The notes under the pieces are model-generated. The model was not told the origin of the DNA. It ran no database searches and worked only from the letters and a program-made list of their open reading frames with translations. Of a stretch of 42,154 nucleotides of DNA, positions 7,397-16,258 are shown one piece after another. This stretch comes from DASQGA01 sp038209555 (GTDB lineage Bacteria; Actinomycetota; Thermoleophilia; Gaiellales; Gaiellaceae): NCBI GenBank assembly GCA_038209555.1, contig JBBQXP010000015.1, positions 1 to 42,154 of the forward strand, read 5' to 3'. How positions within the stretch are numbered: position 1 is the first letter of the stretch; each line of letters opens with the position of its first letter. A program made the translations under genes and the position numbers.

Positions 7397-8290
7397 TCAG
7401 GCGGCCGCGCGTCGGAGCTGCTCGTCGAGGCCGATCGGGTGGATGCCGAAGGTCCCGATCGCCGGATCGACGTCTCCGACGTTGTCTGCGTCCTCGAGCA
7501 TGGTCAGCTGATCGCGTGTCACCGGCGGGCGGGGGAGCTTCTCCGCGAGCGCCGCCCCCGCGCGCATCAGGCCCATGGGGACGTGCACGGTGGGTCGCCG
7601 CTTGCCGAGCGTCCGCCTGATGCGTTCGTGGAGCTCGTTCCAGGTAAGCCGATCGGGGCCGGCCAGATCGAACGTCTTGTTGGCCGCTTCCTCGGTCGAG
7701 AGCGAACCGGCAAAGAACGCGGCGACGTCGTCGACCCAGATCGGCTGGAGGCGCCTCATTCCGGATCCGGGCACCGGCGTCACAGGGGAGTACCTGACCT
7801 GGCGTAGGAGCATCGGAAGCAAGCCGCCGTCCTTACCGAACACGAAGCTCGGTCGGAAGATGACGTACTCGATTCCCGATGCCTTGACGGTCTGCTCCAT
7901 GTCCCACTTGGAGCGGTAGTAGGGCACGAGGTCCTTCGACTTCTCTGTGGTGCCGAGCGCGCTCATGAGCACGAACCTGCTCACCCTCGCCTCCCTGGCG
8001 GCCGCGACGAGGTCGCGGGTCCCCTGGCTCATGACCCGCTCGTATTGCTCCGGCTTTCCGGCGATCAGCGCGATCAGGTGGACGACCGCGTCTGCGCCCT
8101 CGGTGGCGCGGCGAAGACTCTCCGGGTCCGTCGCGTCGCCCTGGACGAGCTCGCAGCCCCAGGCGGAAAGAGTTCGGGCGGAACTCGAGGAGGGGTCGCG
8201 AACGAGCGCGCGAACGGGCGCCTCCTCGGCCCGCAGAGCGTGGACGATCTTCGGGCCCACGAACCCGGTCCCGCCCGTGACGAGGATCAT
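7397..8290 (-). CDS. NAD(P)-binding atypical SDR, NDUFA9-like
   Basis: This 297-residue protein opens with MILVTGGTGFVGPKIVHAL, a TGxxGxxG dinucleotide-binding motif of extended or atypical SDRs. It has YYRSKWDMEQ, with the Tyr-x-x-x-Lys spacing, and FRPSFVFG, both typical of the complex I NDUFA9-like group of NAD(P)H-binding proteins. The role in bacteria is generally unknown; redox sensing or quinone-linked functions have been proposed. Its ATG overlaps the dcd stop in an ATGA (8287-8290), so the two are co-transcribed. Confidence 0.88.
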   Translation of the reverse strand: MILVTGGTGFVGPKIVHALRAEEAPVRALVRDPSSSSARTLSAWGCELVQGDATDPESLRRATEGADAVVHLIALIAGKPEQYERVMSQGTRDLVAAAREARVSRFVLMSALGTTEKSKDLVPYYRSKWDMEQTVKASGIEYVIFRPSFVFGKDGGLLPMLLRQVRYSPVTPVPGSGMRRLQPIWVDDVAAFFAGSLSTEEAANKTFDLAGPDRLTWNELHERIRRTLGKRRPTVHVPMGLMRAGAALAEKLPRPPVTRDQLTMLEDADNVGDVDPAIGTFGIHPIGLDEQLRRAAA

Positions 8291-8850
8291 GCGAAGTTCT
8301 TCCAGTAGCGCGACGGGGTCGGCCCCGCCTGGCCTTGGTACTTCGAGCCGAGCCCGTTCGCCCCGTATGGAGTCTCAGCGGGCTCCGTGAGCTGGACGAA
8401 GGAGAGCTGGCCGATCTTCATCGCGTAGTAAATCGTGATCGGGAGGTTGGCCACGTTCGAGAGCTCGAGTGTGACGTGGCCGTCCCAGCCGGGATCGATG
8501 AAGCCCGCGGTCGAATGAATCAGGAGTCCCAGCCGGCCGAGAGAGCTCTTGCCTTCGAGACGCGCCACGAGGTCGTCGGGAAGCTTGACCCGCTCGAGCG
8601 TGGAGCCAAGGACGAACTCGCCCGGGTGCAGAATGAACGGTTCGGCCTCGCCGATCTCGACCAGCTCGGTCAGGTCTTCCATCTCCTCCTTGACGTCGAT
8701 GAACGGGTACCGGGAGTTCCGGAAGACCCGGAAGAACCGGTCGACTCGTACGTCCAGGCTGGAGGGCTGCAGGAGGGACTCGTCATAGGGCTCGACCTCG
8801 ATCCGGCCCTCCGAGAGCTGGCGCCGGATGGTGCGATCGGAAAGAACCAT
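8287..8850 (-). CDS. dcd: dCTP deaminase
   Basis: This 187-residue enzyme converts dCTP to dUTP, or directly to dUMP in the bifunctional actinobacterial type. The trimeric dUTPase-like fold is recognised from EGKSSLGRLGLLIH, HSTAGFIDPGWDGHVTLELS, with the catalytic Glu in VTLELS, and the C-terminal SKYQGQAGPTPSR tail that closes over the nucleotide. Length fits the M. tuberculosis type of about 190 residues. The start is 28 bp from the chosen start of the divergent aminotransferase, so promoter elements must overlap one of the two coding regions. Confidence 0.96.
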   Translation of the reverse strand: MVLSDRTIRRQLSEGRIEVEPYDESLLQPSSLDVRVDRFFRVFRNSRYPFIDVKEEMEDLTELVEIGEAEPFILHPGEFVLGSTLERVKLPDDLVARLEGKSSLGRLGLLIHSTAGFIDPGWDGHVTLELSNVANLPITIYYAMKIGQLSFVQLTEPAETPYGANGLGSKYQGQAGPTPSRYWKNFA

Positions 8851-8878
8851 GCAGGAGTCAATCTATAAGCTCCGGCCC

Positions 8879-10198
8879 ATGGCGACGACGCGATCGATTC
8901 AGCTGCGAACAGACATCCCGGGCCCTCGCAGCAAGGAGATTCTCGAGCGCAAGGAACGGGTCGTCGCGGACCCGCTCTCGATCTACCTCCCACTCGTGAT
9001 CGCCGAGGGCGACGGCGCGACGATCTCCGACGTGGATGGCAATACCTTCATCGACTTCGCGGGTGGTGTCGGCTGCATGAACGTCGGCCATTCGAACCCG
9101 CGGGTGGTCGAGGCGGCCCAGGAGCAGATGGCCCGCTTCACCCACACGGACTTCACGGTCGTTCCGTACGAGAACTACGTGCGCCTGGCCGAGCGCCTGG
9201 TCGCGCTGGCTCCGATCTCGGGGCAGCTCCGCGTCGGCTTCTTCAACACGGGCGCCGAGGCGGTCGAGAACGCGGTCAAGTTCGCGCGCTCGTACACGAA
9301 GCGTCCTGCCGTGATCGGGTTCGACGGTGGCTTCCACGGCCGCACCCTCCTCGCGCTCAGCCTCACGTCGAAGACGCACCCGTACAAGGCAGGCCTCGGC
9401 CCCTTCGCCCCCGAGATCTATCGCGTTCCCTTCCCGAGCGAGTATCGCGGCCCGGATACGGCAAGGGCGCTCGCCGAGCTCGAGTCGGCCTTCCGCACCC
9501 GGGTGGCTGCCGAGGAGGTCGCAGCGATCGTGCTCGAGCCGGTTCAGGGAGAGAGTGGGTTCATCCCGGCACCGCCCGAGTTCATGCGCGGCGTTCGGAG
9601 GATCTGTGACGAGCACGGCATCGTCCTCGTGGCGGATGAGGTGCAGACCGGCTTCTGCCGTACGGGTCGCGTCTTCGCGATGGAGCACTACGACGTCGAG
9701 CCGGACCTGATCACGGTTGCCAAGTCGATTGCAGCCGGCATCCCGCTTTCGGGCGTGATCGGCCGCGCCGAGATCATGAACGCCCCCGGCGACTCGGCTG
9801 TCGGCGGCACCTACGTCGGGAACCCGGTCGCGATTGCTGCCGCCCATGCGGTCCTCGACACGATCGAGGAGGAGGGCCTGGCGGAGCGCGCGGCGGAGGT
9901 CGGAGAAACGATTCGCGGGCGGATGGAGAGCTGGCACGACCGGTTCGATTTCGTCGGCGACGTCCGCGGGCTGGGTGCCATGCTGGCGATTGAGCTCGTC
10001 AAGGACAGCGGCTCCAAGGAACCGGACCCCGACCTGGCGACCGCGGTTGTCGAAGCGGCGACTTCGCGCGGGCTCCTGCTTCTCAAGGCCGGCATCTTCT
10101 CGAACTGCATCCGCGTGCTCGTTCCGCTTGTCATCACGGACGAGCAGCTGAGCGAGGCGCTGGGCGTCTGGGAAGAGGCGCTGGAAGCCGCGTCGTAG
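8879..10198 (+). CDS. gabT: 4-aminobutyrate aminotransferase-like class III PLP enzyme
   Basis: This is a 439-residue fold-type I class III aminotransferase. The PLP lysine is in TVAKSIAAGIPLSGVIGRAE, preceded by VADEVQTGFCRTGRVFA, and the phosphate-binding region is NTGAEAVENAVKFARSYTKR. These match GABA and related omega-aminotransferases, which move the amino group of 4-aminobutyrate to 2-oxoglutarate; other omega-amino substrates are possible. I chose ATG 8879 because the in-frame ATG at 8828 lies inside the divergent dcd gene and adds no conserved sequence. Confidence 0.9.
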   Translation: MATTRSIQLRTDIPGPRSKEILERKERVVADPLSIYLPLVIAEGDGATISDVDGNTFIDFAGGVGCMNVGHSNPRVVEAAQEQMARFTHTDFTVVPYENYVRLAERLVALAPISGQLRVGFFNTGAEAVENAVKFARSYTKRPAVIGFDGGFHGRTLLALSLTSKTHPYKAGLGPFAPEIYRVPFPSEYRGPDTARALAELESAFRTRVAAEEVAAIVLEPVQGESGFIPAPPEFMRGVRRICDEHGIVLVADEVQTGFCRTGRVFAMEHYDVEPDLITVAKSIAAGIPLSGVIGRAEIMNAPGDSAVGGTYVGNPVAIAAAHAVLDTIEEEGLAERAAEVGETIRGRMESWHDRFDFVGDVRGLGAMLAIELVKDSGSKEPDPDLATAVVEAATSRGLLLLKAGIFSNCIRVLVPLVITDEQLSEALGVWEEALEAAS

Positions 10199-10241
10199 CA
10201 CGAAGCGGGATTGCGCTCCGAGCGCGGGGGCGAGCGCAGCG

Positions 10242-11702
10242 GTGAGCATGATCGGCGAGCTGATCGCGGACCGGTACGAGCTCCGGGAGCTTGCCGGGAG
10301 CGGCGGGATGTCGAGCGTCTACAGGGCTCACGACCGGCTGCTCGAGCGTCTGGTGGCGATCAAGGTGCTGCACGAGCAGTACTCGAAGGACCCCGAGTAC
10401 GTGGAGCGCTTTCGCCGGGAGGCCCAGGCGATCGCGCGGCTCTCCCATCCAAACATCGTCACCGTGATCGATCGGGGCGAGGACGAGGGCCGCCAGTACA
10501 TCGTCTTCGAGCACGTTCCGGGTGAGAATCTGAAGGAGGCCGTCCAGCGCCTCGGACCGCTACCGGTGGGCCGCGCCCTCGCCCTTGCACACCAGGCCGC
10601 GCGCGGGCTCGCTTACGCACATCAGCACGGCGTCGTGCACCGCGATGTCAAGCCTCATAACGTGTTGATCGACGCCGAGGGCACTGCGAAGGTGACGGAC
10701 TTCGGGATCGCGCGGTCGGTCGGGCATGAGCACGGGATCACCGAGACCGGGACGGTACTCGGGACGAGCGACTACCTGGCGCCCGAGCAGGCCGCCGGGC
10801 AGCGCGTCGACGCTTGCTCCGACCAGTATTCGCTCGGCGCTCTCCTCTACGAGCTCTTGGCCGGAGACGTTCCCTACCCCGCGCCCAATGTCGTCACGGC
10901 CGCGATGCGCCACCTGAACGATCCCGTTCCCAGCGTCCGCTCGGTTCGGCCTGAGATCTCGCCTCGCGTCGACGCCGTGGTCAGGCGGGCGATGGCAAAG
11001 AGACCCGAGGACAGGTATCCAACCACGGATGCGTTGATCGGAGCGCTCGAGGCGTGCATCCTCGAGGAGCGGCAGGAGGGAGCCGCCGACGACGGGCAGA
11101 CCGAGATTTTCCAGCGCCCCAACTCGGTCTCGGCCAGGCATCGGCCCGGTCCGCGGGGCCTCCGCGTGCGGTGGCTTGTCATTGCTCTCGGCCTCGTCCT
11201 GATCGCCGCTGCGGTGTCAATCGGCGTCCTATTGACGCGTGACGGCAACAGTCTTCCCATCGTGGGGGATGACGATAATGCCAAAGCTGCCCAGGTCCGC
11301 ATCCAGGCGCTCGCCGACTATGACCCTCCAGCCGGGGGCGGAGACGGGGCCGAACATCCGGAAGTGGTGGCGCGGGCGACAGACGGAGATCCTTCGACGT
11401 ACTGGACGACCGAGCGCTACAGCGACTTCGAGTCCAAGGACGGCGTCGGGCTCGTGCTCGAGACGGCTCGCCGGGTCGCGCTCGGGCGCCTGGTCGTCCG
11501 CAGCGACACGCCTGGCTTCGAAGCGGTCGTCAAGGCCGGATCGGAAGGAGATGGCCCGTTCGAGGACGTGTCCAAGTCGGCGCAGGTTGGCAACAGGACC
11601 ACGTTCGAGCTCGACACGGGCGGCAAGGAGTATCGGTACTACCTGATCTGGATCACGAGCCTCGACAGCGTCGCCCATGTGAACGAGGTGCGTGCTCGCT
11701 AG
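10242..11702 (+). CDS. Ser/Thr protein kinase with one TM and an extracellular C-terminal domain
   Basis: This 486-residue protein has an N-terminal Hanks-type kinase domain (about residues 10-270): glycine loop LAGSGGMSSVYRA, catalytic lysine VAIKVL, HRDVKPHNVL, DFGIARS and APEQ. A basic linker leads to one TM helix near residue 310-330 (WLVIALGLVLIAAAVSIGVL), then about 150 extracellular residues. The outer part contains VVARATDGDPSTYWTTERYS, a pattern seen in discoidin/F5-8C-like carbohydrate-binding domains. It probably senses a cell-surface ligand. GTG 10242 and ATG 10248 are both possible starts. It converges on ddl. Confidence 0.92.
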   Translation: MSMIGELIADRYELRELAGSGGMSSVYRAHDRLLERLVAIKVLHEQYSKDPEYVERFRREAQAIARLSHPNIVTVIDRGEDEGRQYIVFEHVPGENLKEAVQRLGPLPVGRALALAHQAARGLAYAHQHGVVHRDVKPHNVLIDAEGTAKVTDFGIARSVGHEHGITETGTVLGTSDYLAPEQAAGQRVDACSDQYSLGALLYELLAGDVPYPAPNVVTAAMRHLNDPVPSVRSVRPEISPRVDAVVRRAMAKRPEDRYPTTDALIGALEACILEERQEGAADDGQTEIFQRPNSVSARHRPGPRGLRVRWLVIALGLVLIAAAVSIGVLLTRDGNSLPIVGDDDNAKAAQVRIQALADYDPPAGGGDGAEHPEVVARATDGDPSTYWTTERYSDFESKDGVGLVLETARRVALGRLVVRSDTPGFEAVVKAGSEGDGPFEDVSKSAQVGNRTTFELDTGGKEYRYYLIWITSLDSVAHVNEVRAR

Positions 11703-11736
11703 CGCGGGCGCTCCGCTCAGTAGCGTAGGCCCGCGC
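11702..11736. terminator. Hairpin between convergent kinase and ddl genes
   Basis: GCGCGGGC (11702-11709) can pair with GCCCGCGC (11729-11736) around a 19-base loop. It covers the 14 bp between the two stop codons and the last bases of ddl. There is no T-run on either side, so it may be a weak or Rho-assisted bidirectional terminator. Confidence 0.4.
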
Positions 11737-12739
11737 GCCGGTCTCGGCGCTCCAGGGCGAGGCCGACCAGGCGCTCGAGGAGCGTGGCATAGGGAATCCC
11801 GGAGGCCTCGAACAGCTTCGCATAGACGCTCGTCGAGGTGAAGCCGGGAATCGTGTTCAGCTCGTTCACGAGCACCTTGCCGTCCTCGCGAACGAAGAAG
11901 TCCACTCGTGCCATTCCCTCGCAGTCGGCCGCGACGAACGCCGCCACGGCGAGCTCCTGGACGCGCCGGATCGTCTGCTCGGGAATTCTGGGCGGAATCA
12001 CGAGATCCATACCGCCCTCGTCGTACTTCGCCGAGTAGTCGTACCACTCGCTCGCGAGCGGTACGATCTCGCCCGGGAGCGAGGCGATTGGCTCGTCGTT
12101 TCCGAGCACGCTGCACTCCACCTCGACCCCGCGGACGAACTCCTCGATCAGGATCTTCTCGTCGTGCTCGAATGCGAGGTCGGTCCCGCGGGCGAACTCC
12201 TCGGCGCCGTGGGCGATCGTGATGCCCACGCTCGAACCGAGCCGCGCGGGCTTGATCACGACCGGGTAGCCGAACGGGTTCGAGACCCGGTCCCGGTGGC
12301 GGGCCAGGGCGGTGACATTCCGAGTGACGGGGATCCCCTTGTCGCGCATCACCGACTTGAAGAGGTCCTTGTCCATGCACAGGGCAGAGGCGGTCACGCC
12401 CGCACCGACGTAGGCGACGCCGGCAAGCTCGAGGAGCCCCTGGACGGTGCCGTCCTCGCCGAAGGGCCCGTGCAGGACCGGGAAGACGACGTCGACCTCT
12501 CCGAGCGGCTCGACCGGCCGCCCGTTGGTCGGAACCGGCAGGCCGCCGGCCGCCCGGGAACTCAGCTCGCCCTGCGACCCGGCTCCGAGCTCCCAGGCGC
12601 CATCCCGTCCGATCTCGATCTCGCGCACCTCGTAACGATCTGGATCGAGCGCGGCGACCACCGATCGTGCCGAGGTCATCGAGACTTCGTGCTCGCTCGA
12701 GCGACCGCCCATGAGGACTGCGACCCGAACCCGCGTCAG
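11717..12739 (-). CDS. ddl: D-alanine--D-alanine ligase
   Basis: This ATP-grasp enzyme makes the D-Ala-D-Ala dipeptide for peptidoglycan. It has LMGGRSSEHEVS at the N-terminus, FPVLHGPFGEDGTVQG, VIKPARLGSSVG, and ELNTIPGFTSTS at the metal-binding end. The first ATG (12712) would start inside the first beta strand, because the residues before it, RVRVAVL, match the VAVLMGG start of the family. No ATG, GTG or TTG lies in the right place, but CTG at 12739 does, overlapping the stop of the kinase gene in a CTGA. I therefore propose a CTG start, giving 340 residues. It is the last gene of the cell-wall operon. Confidence 0.93.
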   Translation of the reverse strand: MTRVRVAVLMGGRSSEHEVSMTSARSVVAALDPDRYEVREIEIGRDGAWELGAGSQGELSSRAAGGLPVPTNGRPVEPLGEVDVVFPVLHGPFGEDGTVQGLLELAGVAYVGAGVTASALCMDKDLFKSVMRDKGIPVTRNVTALARHRDRVSNPFGYPVVIKPARLGSSVGITIAHGAEEFARGTDLAFEHDEKILIEEFVRGVEVECSVLGNDEPIASLPGEIVPLASEWYDYSAKYDEGGMDLVIPPRIPEQTIRRVQELAVAAFVAADCEGMARVDFFVREDGKVLVNELNTIPGFTSTSVYAKLFEASGIPYATLLERLVGLALERRDRRAGLRY

Positions 12740-14715
12740 CCTCTTCCGCCCCCGTTTTCGTGGCGTCGGCCCCGTGGAACGGGTTCGCTGAAGCGGCCGA
12801 CGACGATCGTCACCCTCGAGCCGGGCTGCGCTTCGAGCCCGGGTGCCGGGCTCTGATCCGTGACGACGCCGTCCTGTGTCGGGTCGGCGGTGTCCTGTTT
12901 GACGACCCGAACCTTGAAGCCGGCCGCCTGGAGCTCGGATTCGGCGCTGGCCTGATCCTGATCGAGGACATCCGGGACCGTGGTCGTCTGCGGGCCCGTC
13001 GAGACACTGATCTGAACGGTGTCGCCCTTCGGCCTCTCCGTCCCCGGGTCGGGGTCCTGGGCGACGACGAGGCCCTTCGGAGAATCCGAGTCGACGAGCA
13101 CGGTCTCGGGGACGAACCCTGCCGACCGGAGCTCCGATTCGGCGCTCTGACGCGTCTGTTGGAGCACATCGGGCACGACCGCGAGCTCCTGACCCTTGGA
13201 GACCGTCAGCGCGATCGTCGCGCCCTTCTCGGCTTGCTCGCCGGGCTTCGGGTTCTGCTTGGTCACTTCGCCGTCGGGCGCGTCAGGCGAGAACACCCGC
13301 TTCGTCGTCCAGCGGAAGCCTGCGTTGGCGAGAGTCTGCGTCGCCTTCTCGAGCGGTTTGCCCACTACCTCCGGAACTTCGACCTGCTCCGGCCCGAGCG
13401 AGACGAGGAGCCTGACGGTACTCCCCTTTTCGATCCGTGTTCCGCCGTCCGGATTCTGGTCGATTACCTTGCCGCGGTCCTCCGCAGTCCCGACACCCGT
13501 CTCGACCTCGGCTACGAGACCTTGGTCCTCGATCCTCTTGATGGCGAGCTTCTTGTCTACTCCGAGCACGCCTGGAACGGCGACCTGGGTCGACCTGAGC
13601 TCGTCCTGGATCTGGGTGTAGACGTACCAGCCCGCGACCGCGGCTCCGGCGAGGAGCAGGATGACGAGGAGCCAGGGCAGGAAGCGATTCCGCTTGCGGG
13701 GCGGCTCGTCGTAGCGATAGCGAGGTGGATAGGTCGGAGGTGGCCGCCGCGGCGCGGCAGGCTGCGTCGGCGGAAGCTGCTGCCGGTCGGTCTCGCTGGG
13801 TGGGATCACCTGGGTGGCGGAAGTCTCGAAGCCGCCGCTCAAGATCGCGGTCGCGGCTGCACTTGTCGCCGGCGCGATCGGGATGCCCGCCTCGACGCGG
13901 TCGAGGTCGGCCGAGAACTCTTCCGAGGCCTGGTACCGATCCTCGGGATTCTTCGCGAGCGCGCGCAGGACTACGTGGTCGAGCTCCGGGGTCAGCTCCG
14001 GCCGGAGACTCGAGGGAGGGCGGGGCGTCTCGTTCAGGTGCTTCATGGCGATTTCGATCGCCGAGTCGCCGCTGAAGGGGACCTGCCCGGTGAGCATTTC
14101 GTAGAGGACGATGCCGACCGAGTAGAGGTCGGAGGCTGCGGTGACCGGAGCTCCCCGCGCCTGCTCGGGCGACAGGTACTGCGCGGTACCCATGATCGAC
14201 CCCACCTCGGTCATCTGGGAGGCACCCGCGCGCGCGATCCCGAAGTCGGTCACCTTGGCGCGGTTCTCAGCGCCGAGCAGGATGTTGTGCGGCTTGATGT
14301 CCCGGTGAATGATCCCGTTCCGGTGCGCGAACCGAAGCGCGTCCAGAATCTGGTGCGTGTAGTTGATCGCGGTCGCGACTGGAAGCGGGCCGCGCGTCAG
14401 GATGAGCTCCTTGAGACTCCGCCCCTCGATCACCTCCATGGCGATGTACGGGATCCCGTCGGCCTCGCCGCGGTCGTAGATCGAGACGATGTTTGGGTGC
14501 GAGAGGGATGCGGCCGACTTGGCCTCGCGACGGAAGCGCTCGTTGAAGCTCTCGTCGTTCGCGTAGCGCTCGCTCAGGATCTTGATGGCGACGCGGCGGC
14601 CGAGGTCCTCGTCCTCGGCCAGGTAGACATTGGCCATCCCACCCGAGCCGAGCTTGCGAAGGATCCGGTAACGCCCGTCGAAGAGCGTGTTGATCAGGGT
14701 GTCGGAAACGGCCAT
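12736..14715 (-). CDS. pknB: PASTA-domain Ser/Thr kinase, PknB type
   Basis: This 659-residue membrane kinase senses peptidoglycan fragments and phosphorylates division and wall-synthesis proteins. The kinase domain (about 14-275) has LGSGGMANVYLA, VAIKIL, HRDIKPHNIL, DFGIARA and the activation loop before GTAQYLSPEQ. A Pro-rich juxtamembrane linker and one TM helix (LPWLLVILLLAGAAVAGWYV, near 345-372) follow. Four extracellular PASTA repeats come next, each opening with V-P-x-V or similar (VAVPGVLG, VEVPEVVG, AVVPDVLQ, TTVPDVLD). The 57 bp before its ATG hold TAGGCTAAG, a possible -10, but no clear -35. Confidence 0.96.
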   Translation of the reverse strand: MAVSDTLINTLFDGRYRILRKLGSGGMANVYLAEDEDLGRRVAIKILSERYANDESFNERFRREAKSAASLSHPNIVSIYDRGEADGIPYIAMEVIEGRSLKELILTRGPLPVATAINYTHQILDALRFAHRNGIIHRDIKPHNILLGAENRAKVTDFGIARAGASQMTEVGSIMGTAQYLSPEQARGAPVTAASDLYSVGIVLYEMLTGQVPFSGDSAIEIAMKHLNETPRPPSSLRPELTPELDHVVLRALAKNPEDRYQASEEFSADLDRVEAGIPIAPATSAAATAILSGGFETSATQVIPPSETDRQQLPPTQPAAPRRPPPTYPPRYRYDEPPRKRNRFLPWLLVILLLAGAAVAGWYVYTQIQDELRSTQVAVPGVLGVDKKLAIKRIEDQGLVAEVETGVGTAEDRGKVIDQNPDGGTRIEKGSTVRLLVSLGPEQVEVPEVVGKPLEKATQTLANAGFRWTTKRVFSPDAPDGEVTKQNPKPGEQAEKGATIALTVSKGQELAVVPDVLQQTRQSAESELRSAGFVPETVLVDSDSPKGLVVAQDPDPGTERPKGDTVQISVSTGPQTTTVPDVLDQDQASAESELQAAGFKVRVVKQDTADPTQDGVVTDQSPAPGLEAQPGSRVTIVVGRFSEPVPRGRRHENGGGRG

Positions 14716-14772
14716 CGTCTTAGCCTAGATGCCTGACCTGCGCCAGGACGCGGTCCGCTTTGAACCCTGTGC

Positions 14773-16254
14773 TCACAACGTTTCCCTACTCAGGAGGGTT
14801 TGGATGAGGGCCTTCGCGATCGGTGCAGCGGTGGAGCCGCCAGTGCCGCTCTGGTTGTGAAGGGCAACGGCCACGGCTACACGCGGCCGGTCGGCCGGTG
14901 CGAAGGCGATGAACCAGGTGTCGTTTTGTCCCTGGCGTCCTGTCTCGGCGGTCCCCGTCTTGCCGGCGACCGGAACGCCGGGAATCTGGGCGGCGGTGCC
15001 CGTTCCGGACTCGACAACAAGCCTCATCATGGCCGTCAGGTCGGCTGCCGTCCCGGCGCTCATGACTTCCCGGTACTGCTCCGGGCTCGTGCGAGTCACC
15101 ACGTTGCCGTCGGGGTTCACGATCCGGTCGACCACGTGAGGCTTCATGAGGATGCCGCCGTTCGCGATCGCTGCAGCGACCATCGCCATCTGAAGCGGTG
15201 TAACGAGCAGTCGTTCCTGCCCGAAGGCCAGCCGGCCGGGGTCGACCTGGTTCGGCTCTGTCGGCTCGAAGAGCTTGGCTCCCTGGTAGAGCCCGCTTCG
15301 CAGCCGCTCCTCGGAGGGCGTCTCGAGCGGCGGGTCCTCGTAGAAGCCGAAGCGCTTCGCGTAGTCGAGTATGAGCATCGGCCCGATCGCCTTGCCGATA
15401 TTGCAGAAGACCGAGTTGATCGAGTGCTCCATTGCGGTCGGGAAGTCGACGCGGCCGAAGACCTCGGCGCCGTCCTGGTCGGCGTAGTTGGACACCCTCT
15501 TGCCGTACTCGGTGCAGTAGCCAGGATCGTCGAACGTGCTCTGCGTCGTGAAGCGCCCCGAGTCGAGCGCGGCCGTGGCAGTCACGACCTTGAACGTGGA
15601 GCCGGGTATGAAGAGGTCGTTGGTCGCCCGGTTGACGAGCGGCGAGGCGGGCTTGCAGGGCCCCTTGATCCTGAGGATCTGCGCGAACTTCTTCTCCGCG
15701 AGATTCGGGTCGTACGTGGGCGTCGAGGCGATTGCGAGGACGCGGCCGTCGCGAGGATCGAAAGCAACTGCCGCGCCGCACTTGCCGGCGAGCGCCTCCA
15801 TTGCAGTCTTTTGGGCCGTCACGTCGATCGTCGTGACGACATCGTTGCCCTGGCGCGTGATGCCCTTGAGCGTGTCGACGGTCCTGTCGAAGAGCGTCCG
15901 CAGGTTTGCGTTGGAGCCCGTCAGGTAGTCATTCAAAGACTTTTCGAGGCCGGTCCGCGAACGCTCAATGGTCGAGTACCCGACGGTCTGCGCGACCAGG
16001 CCCTCGGTCGGGTAGCGCCTGAGATACCACGTGCGCCCCTGGACCCGCTTTTTCCTGTTGAGCGCGAAGATCGTCTTTCCGTTGGCCGCGTAGATGAGCC
16101 CGCGCTTGATCGTCACCTGGCGCACGACGAGCTGCGGATTGCCGCGGCGAGCCTCCAGGTCGGGCGCCTTCCAGAGCCAGTAGGTCGACATAGCGACGAG
16201 CGCGACGAAGAGCGCCGCGAAGACGAGGAAGAGCCGGCGGATCTGGGTGTTCAC
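14773..16254 (-). CDS. pbpA: Penicillin-binding protein PbpA (class B transpeptidase)
   Basis: This 493-residue protein has one N-terminal TM helix (RLFLVFAALFVALVAMSTYW), a dimerisation region, and a C-terminal transpeptidase domain with all three active-site motifs: GSTFK (Ser-x-x-Lys), HSINSV (Ser-x-Asn) and VAGKTGTAE (Lys-Thr-Gly). It cross-links peptidoglycan, probably with the FtsW/RodA glycosyltransferase encoded just upstream. GTG 16254 lies four bases after the FtsW stop. This is the standard actinobacterial order. Confidence 0.96.
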   Translation of the reverse strand: MNTQIRRLFLVFAALFVALVAMSTYWLWKAPDLEARRGNPQLVVRQVTIKRGLIYAANGKTIFALNRKKRVQGRTWYLRRYPTEGLVAQTVGYSTIERSRTGLEKSLNDYLTGSNANLRTLFDRTVDTLKGITRQGNDVVTTIDVTAQKTAMEALAGKCGAAVAFDPRDGRVLAIASTPTYDPNLAEKKFAQILRIKGPCKPASPLVNRATNDLFIPGSTFKVVTATAALDSGRFTTQSTFDDPGYCTEYGKRVSNYADQDGAEVFGRVDFPTAMEHSINSVFCNIGKAIGPMLILDYAKRFGFYEDPPLETPSEERLRSGLYQGAKLFEPTEPNQVDPGRLAFGQERLLVTPLQMAMVAAAIANGGILMKPHVVDRIVNPDGNVVTRTSPEQYREVMSAGTAADLTAMMRLVVESGTGTAAQIPGVPVAGKTGTAETGRQGQNDTWFIAFAPADRPRVAVAVALHNQSGTGGSTAAPIAKALIQTLLSRETL

Positions 16255-16258
16255 GCCC

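Noticed and set aside
8858..10249. 463-codon open frame on the minus strand
   Set aside because: Shadow of the gabT gene; its composition is Arg/Asp/His-rich and without motifs.
12760..14736. 658-codon open frame on the plus strand
   Set aside because: It is antisense to the PASTA kinase gene and shows no domain; long antisense frames are expected at this GC content.
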